From assembly GCF_030167925.1 (NCBI RefSeq), contig NZ_JASKUT010000002.1:1054001-1118000 (forward strand): a DNA stretch of 64,000 nucleotides, read 5' to 3'. Below are positions 61,822-64,000 of the stretch, in pieces. Position numbers and translations under genes: made by a program. Under the pieces are notes generated by a model. It made no database searches and was not told the DNA's origin. It saw only the letters and a program-made list of their open reading frames with translations. This stretch comes from Paenibacillus silviterrae. Its GTDB lineage: Bacteria; Bacillota; Bacilli; Paenibacillales; NBRC-103111. The first letter of the stretch is position 1. Each line of letters begins with the position of its first letter.

Positions 61822-61967
61822 TCGTTGCTCTCTCTCCTATGAATCTATATTTTGGCATTTCCAATTAGAAGACGAGAGAAACTGTATAAATGTTCCATTA
61901 CTTTGATTTATTACTGGTAATAAATCACACTTTTGTCAGCATAACAAGAAAAAAGCCCAGGATGCCG

Positions 61968-62516
61968 CTATTTCGCCAGCCCCCAAGCTTTTTTATGAAA
62001 ATGGGTGATATGCCGGAACAGCTCCTTACCTTCTTCAGGCACTTTGCTCCCTTCCCGCAGATGAAGATACATCGCCTGATAAGGCTCCGGAACCCAGATG
62101 TATTCGTGGACATACTCGGTTAGCGTGAACCCGGCCTGTTCCCAGAAGCGGCGACGAGCAGGATTCGTTTCTCCCTCGTCCGACTCGATTTCCAAGAGCA
62201 TACCCTTCATTCCCTGCTGCACGGTCCATCCTTTAAGCAGATTTAAAAATCGCTGCCCGATCCCTTGTCCCCTCAGCTCATGCCGTACAGCAAGATAGTC
62301 AATCAGCAATGCATCAATCTCTGTGATTGTCGCGGAAATTGCCATCGCCTGAACTTCATTCCTTTCCACAGCAAGATGAAGGTAACCAGCATGCTGTTCA
62401 AGCAGCCGCCGTATGATAAGATCACCTTTTCTTCCCGTGGGAAAAGCTTCCCGGTAGATCGGCTCCGCTTGCATCCAGCGTTCCGGATCCCAGTGATTCA
62501 TAGTGACAAGCTTCAT
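61968..62516 (-). CDS. GNAT family N-acetyltransferase
   Basis: 182 aa; GAAGGAG seven bases before the ATG. YREAFPTGRKGDLIIRRLLE, then AISATITEIDALLIDYLAVR (strands) and HELRGQGIGQRFLNLLKGWT, the acetyl-CoA loop (Q/RxxGxG/A), RRRFWEQAGFTLTEYVHEY. Substrate unknown. Single gene. Confidence 0.9.
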   Translation of the reverse strand: MKLVTMNHWDPERWMQAEPIYREAFPTGRKGDLIIRRLLEQHAGYLHLAVERNEVQAMAISATITEIDALLIDYLAVRHELRGQGIGQRFLNLLKGWTVQQGMKGMLLEIESDEGETNPARRRFWEQAGFTLTEYVHEYIWVPEPYQAMYLHLREGSKVPEEGKELFRHITHFHKKAWGLAK

Positions 62517-62617
62517 GAACGGACTCCTTCGATTTAGATAAGCAGGCTTTATTGATAGGCCGTTGATAACGCATCATGTTGTTGACCTTCTTTATCATAC
62601 ACCGAATTCAGTAACAA

Positions 62618-62668
62618 AAGAAACATCCCCCTGCGAACACTCTCATGCCCGTTCAGGCGGATGTTTCC
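62618..62668 (-). terminator. Terminator of the alpha-galactosidase gene
   Basis: GAAACATCC-CCTG / CAGG-GGATGTTTC (with CG-rich loop of about 22 bases), followed by TTTTG on the minus strand; about ten bases after the stop. Confidence 0.78.
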
Positions 62669-62677
62669 TCTGAAGGC

Positions 62678-64000
62678 TTAGATTGCTTTAAAGCGGAAAA
62701 GCTTGCTGTCAAAATCGCCATGCTGCCTCAGCAGGCTAATCCCCGCGTACATCAGCTCGTCCCCGCCATAGATCTCTCCCGTTTCCGTATCCCGGTAATC
62801 CCGTTGCGGATCAAGGCCCTTCAGCTTTAATCGGCTTAACGGCTCATTCGGCTCCGCAAGCACCCGGAAGCTGCAAGCGAGCACATCTTGACCGTCCTCG
62901 GAAACAAACATCCAGGCGGCATCGTTTTGCTCGAAGGGGCTCAACAAGCGATAAAATTTTCCATACTGTACAAATTCACGAAGCTCTTTATAAAGAGCCA
63001 CCTGCCGCTTGGCGAGCTCCCTTTCCTCCGGGGTAAAGGTGCTTACATCCAGCTCGTATCCGAAGTTCCCGCTCATCGCTACATCGCCGCGCATTTTCAA
63101 GGAAGTGACTCGATGCACCTGATGATTGGGAACAGCAGAGACGTGAGCTCCCATGCTGCTAATCGGATACACGAGGCTGGTGCCGTATTGTATCTTCAAG
63201 CGTGTCACCGCATCCGTGTTATCGCTGGTCCAGGTTTGCGGCATATAATGAAGAATGCCTGGGTCGAAACGGCCGCCGCCGCCCGAGCAGCTTTCGAACA
63301 ATACATCCGGAAAGGACGACGTTACCCGTTCCATTACATCGTAAAGCCCCAGCATGTACCTATGGGCCGTCTCTCTTTGACGTTCCGCAGGAAGCAGTGC
63401 CGAACCGATCTCCGTCATATGACGGTTCATGTCCCATTTCACATAGCTGATCGGCGCTCCGGATAAAATCCTCGATACCGACGCAACAATATAATCACAG
63501 ACCTCCGCGCGGGATAGGTCGAGAATCAGTTGATTGCGCCCCTCACTGCGGGGACGGTTCGGCACATGCAGGCACCAATCCGGATGCTTGCGGTACAACT
63601 CGCTGTCCGGAGAAATCATCTCCGGTTCGAACCACAGACCGAACTGCATCCCCTGTTTCCTAACCCGCTCTACCAGATCCTCCAGACCGTTCGGGAGTTT
63701 TTTCCGGTCCACTACCCAATCGCCCAGTGAAGAGCGATCGTTGTCCCTTCGGCCGAACCAGCCGTCATCCAGCACGAACAGCTCAATTCCCAGCTCACTG
63801 CCTGCTGCAGCGATCGCTTCGATTTTATCCGCATTGAAATCGAAGTACGTCGCTTCCCAGTTATTAATCAGAACTGGTCGAGAAGAATCGCGATACTTGC
63901 CGCGGCACAGCCGGGTACGGTACAGGTCATGGTACGTGTGCGACATCCCAGTCAGTCCGGTTTGGGAATATACCATGACAACCTCGGGCGTTTGAAAGGA
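62678..64000 (-). CDS. GH36 alpha-galactosidase, 5' end beyond the right edge
   Basis: The frame is open through base 64000 (441 codons to the stop), so the N-terminal beta-supersandwich is missing. The TIM barrel is intact: INNWEATYFDFNADKI, LFVLDDGWFGRRDNDRSSLG, WFEPEMI, nucleophile Asp in YVKWDMNRH, CSGGGGRFDPGILHYMPQ, and acid/base Asp in WTSDNTDA. The C-terminal beta domain ends with DTETGEIYGGDELM. Soluble, no signal sequence seen in the part present. Hydrolyses alpha-1,6-galactosides (raffinose, melibiose type) taken up by transporters such as those nearby. Confidence 0.95.
   Translation of the reverse strand, partial: SFQTPEVVMVYSQTGLTGMSHTYHDLYRTRLCRGKYRDSSRPVLINNWEATYFDFNADKIEAIAAAGSELGIELFVLDDGWFGRRDNDRSSLGDWVVDRKKLPNGLEDLVERVRKQGMQFGLWFEPEMISPDSELYRKHPDWCLHVPNRPRSEGRNQLILDLSRAEVCDYIVASVSRILSGAPISYVKWDMNRHMTEIGSALLPAERQRETAHRYMLGLYDVMERVTSSFPDVLFESCSGGGGRFDPGILHYMPQTWTSDNTDAVTRLKIQYGTSLVYPISSMGAHVSAVPNHQVHRVTSLKMRGDVAMSGNFGYELDVSTFTPEERELAKRQVALYKELREFVQYGKFYRLLSPFEQNDAAWMFVSEDGQDVLACSFRVLAEPNEPLSRLKLKGLDPQRDYRDTETGEIYGGDELMYAGISLLRQHGDFDSKLFRFKAI

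Overview
The window looks like chromosomal DNA of a spore-forming, flagellate or otherwise chemotactic Firmicute of the Paenibacillus type. Pointers are: strong AGGAGG-type ribosome binding sites with frequent TTG/GTG starts, S-layer-homology (SLH) surface proteins, a gerA-type germination operon, DUF4183/collagen-like proteins, AraC regulators with a membrane sensor half, and LplA/LplB/YtcP-type sugar transporters without their own ATPase. No rRNA, tRNA or CRISPR array was seen. The species assignment is inference.

Layout. 1-7767 (minus): a secreted/surface polysaccharide operon, heparinase II/III-like lyase, DNRLRE-fibronectin protein and an SLH protein that runs off the left edge. 8107-10543: two DUF4183 proteins, one with a collagen-like stretch, and a membrane protein. 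10786-13808 (minus): an antibiotic-tolerance locus with an Lsa-type ABC-F ribosome protection gene behind a complete transcription attenuator, followed by a Cfr-type 23S rRNA methyltransferase gene behind what looks like a translational attenuator. 13907-16632: MBOAT plus DHHW/AlgX-like genes for polysaccharide O-acetylation. 16586-24188: MFS pump, chemoreceptor, large SLH protein. 24280-28756: small and hypothetical genes, a pseudogene split by an in-frame TGA, alpha-carbonic anhydrase, CBO0543 and DUF3231 proteins. 28934-31507: DUF6530, MoxR-like ATPase and VWA protein. 31726-39188: an exopolysaccharide-like operon with tight ATGA overlaps (Hpt-REC-degenerate GGDEF-REC protein, HEAT protein, family 2 glycosyltransferase, membrane-anchored glycosidase-like protein). 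39313-45851: acetyltransferase, MFS pump, two oxidoreductases, ahpF and ahpC. 46275-49818: germination operon. 49915-50327: a deleted IS1182-like element with a 107-bp palindrome inside. 50356-52218: PCYCGC lipoprotein and MFS pump. 52564-59698: sugar ABC transporter, AraC sensor-regulator, three 116-bp tandem repeats, dehydrogenase. 59881-60314: a homologue of the Bacillus replication terminator protein Rtp, with a Ter-like sequence in its promoter. 60397-64000: another sugar-binding protein, an acetyltransferase and the 3' part of a GH36 alpha-galactosidase.

Most interesting: the two attenuator-controlled ribosome-resistance genes side by side; the rtp gene with a Ter-like site, which may mark the replication terminus in a genus where fork arrest of this kind is, as far as I know, little described; a six-fold array with an exact 11-bp period upstream of ahpCF; the 116-bp tandem repeats; and an A9 slippery run at the ATPase/VWA gene overlap.
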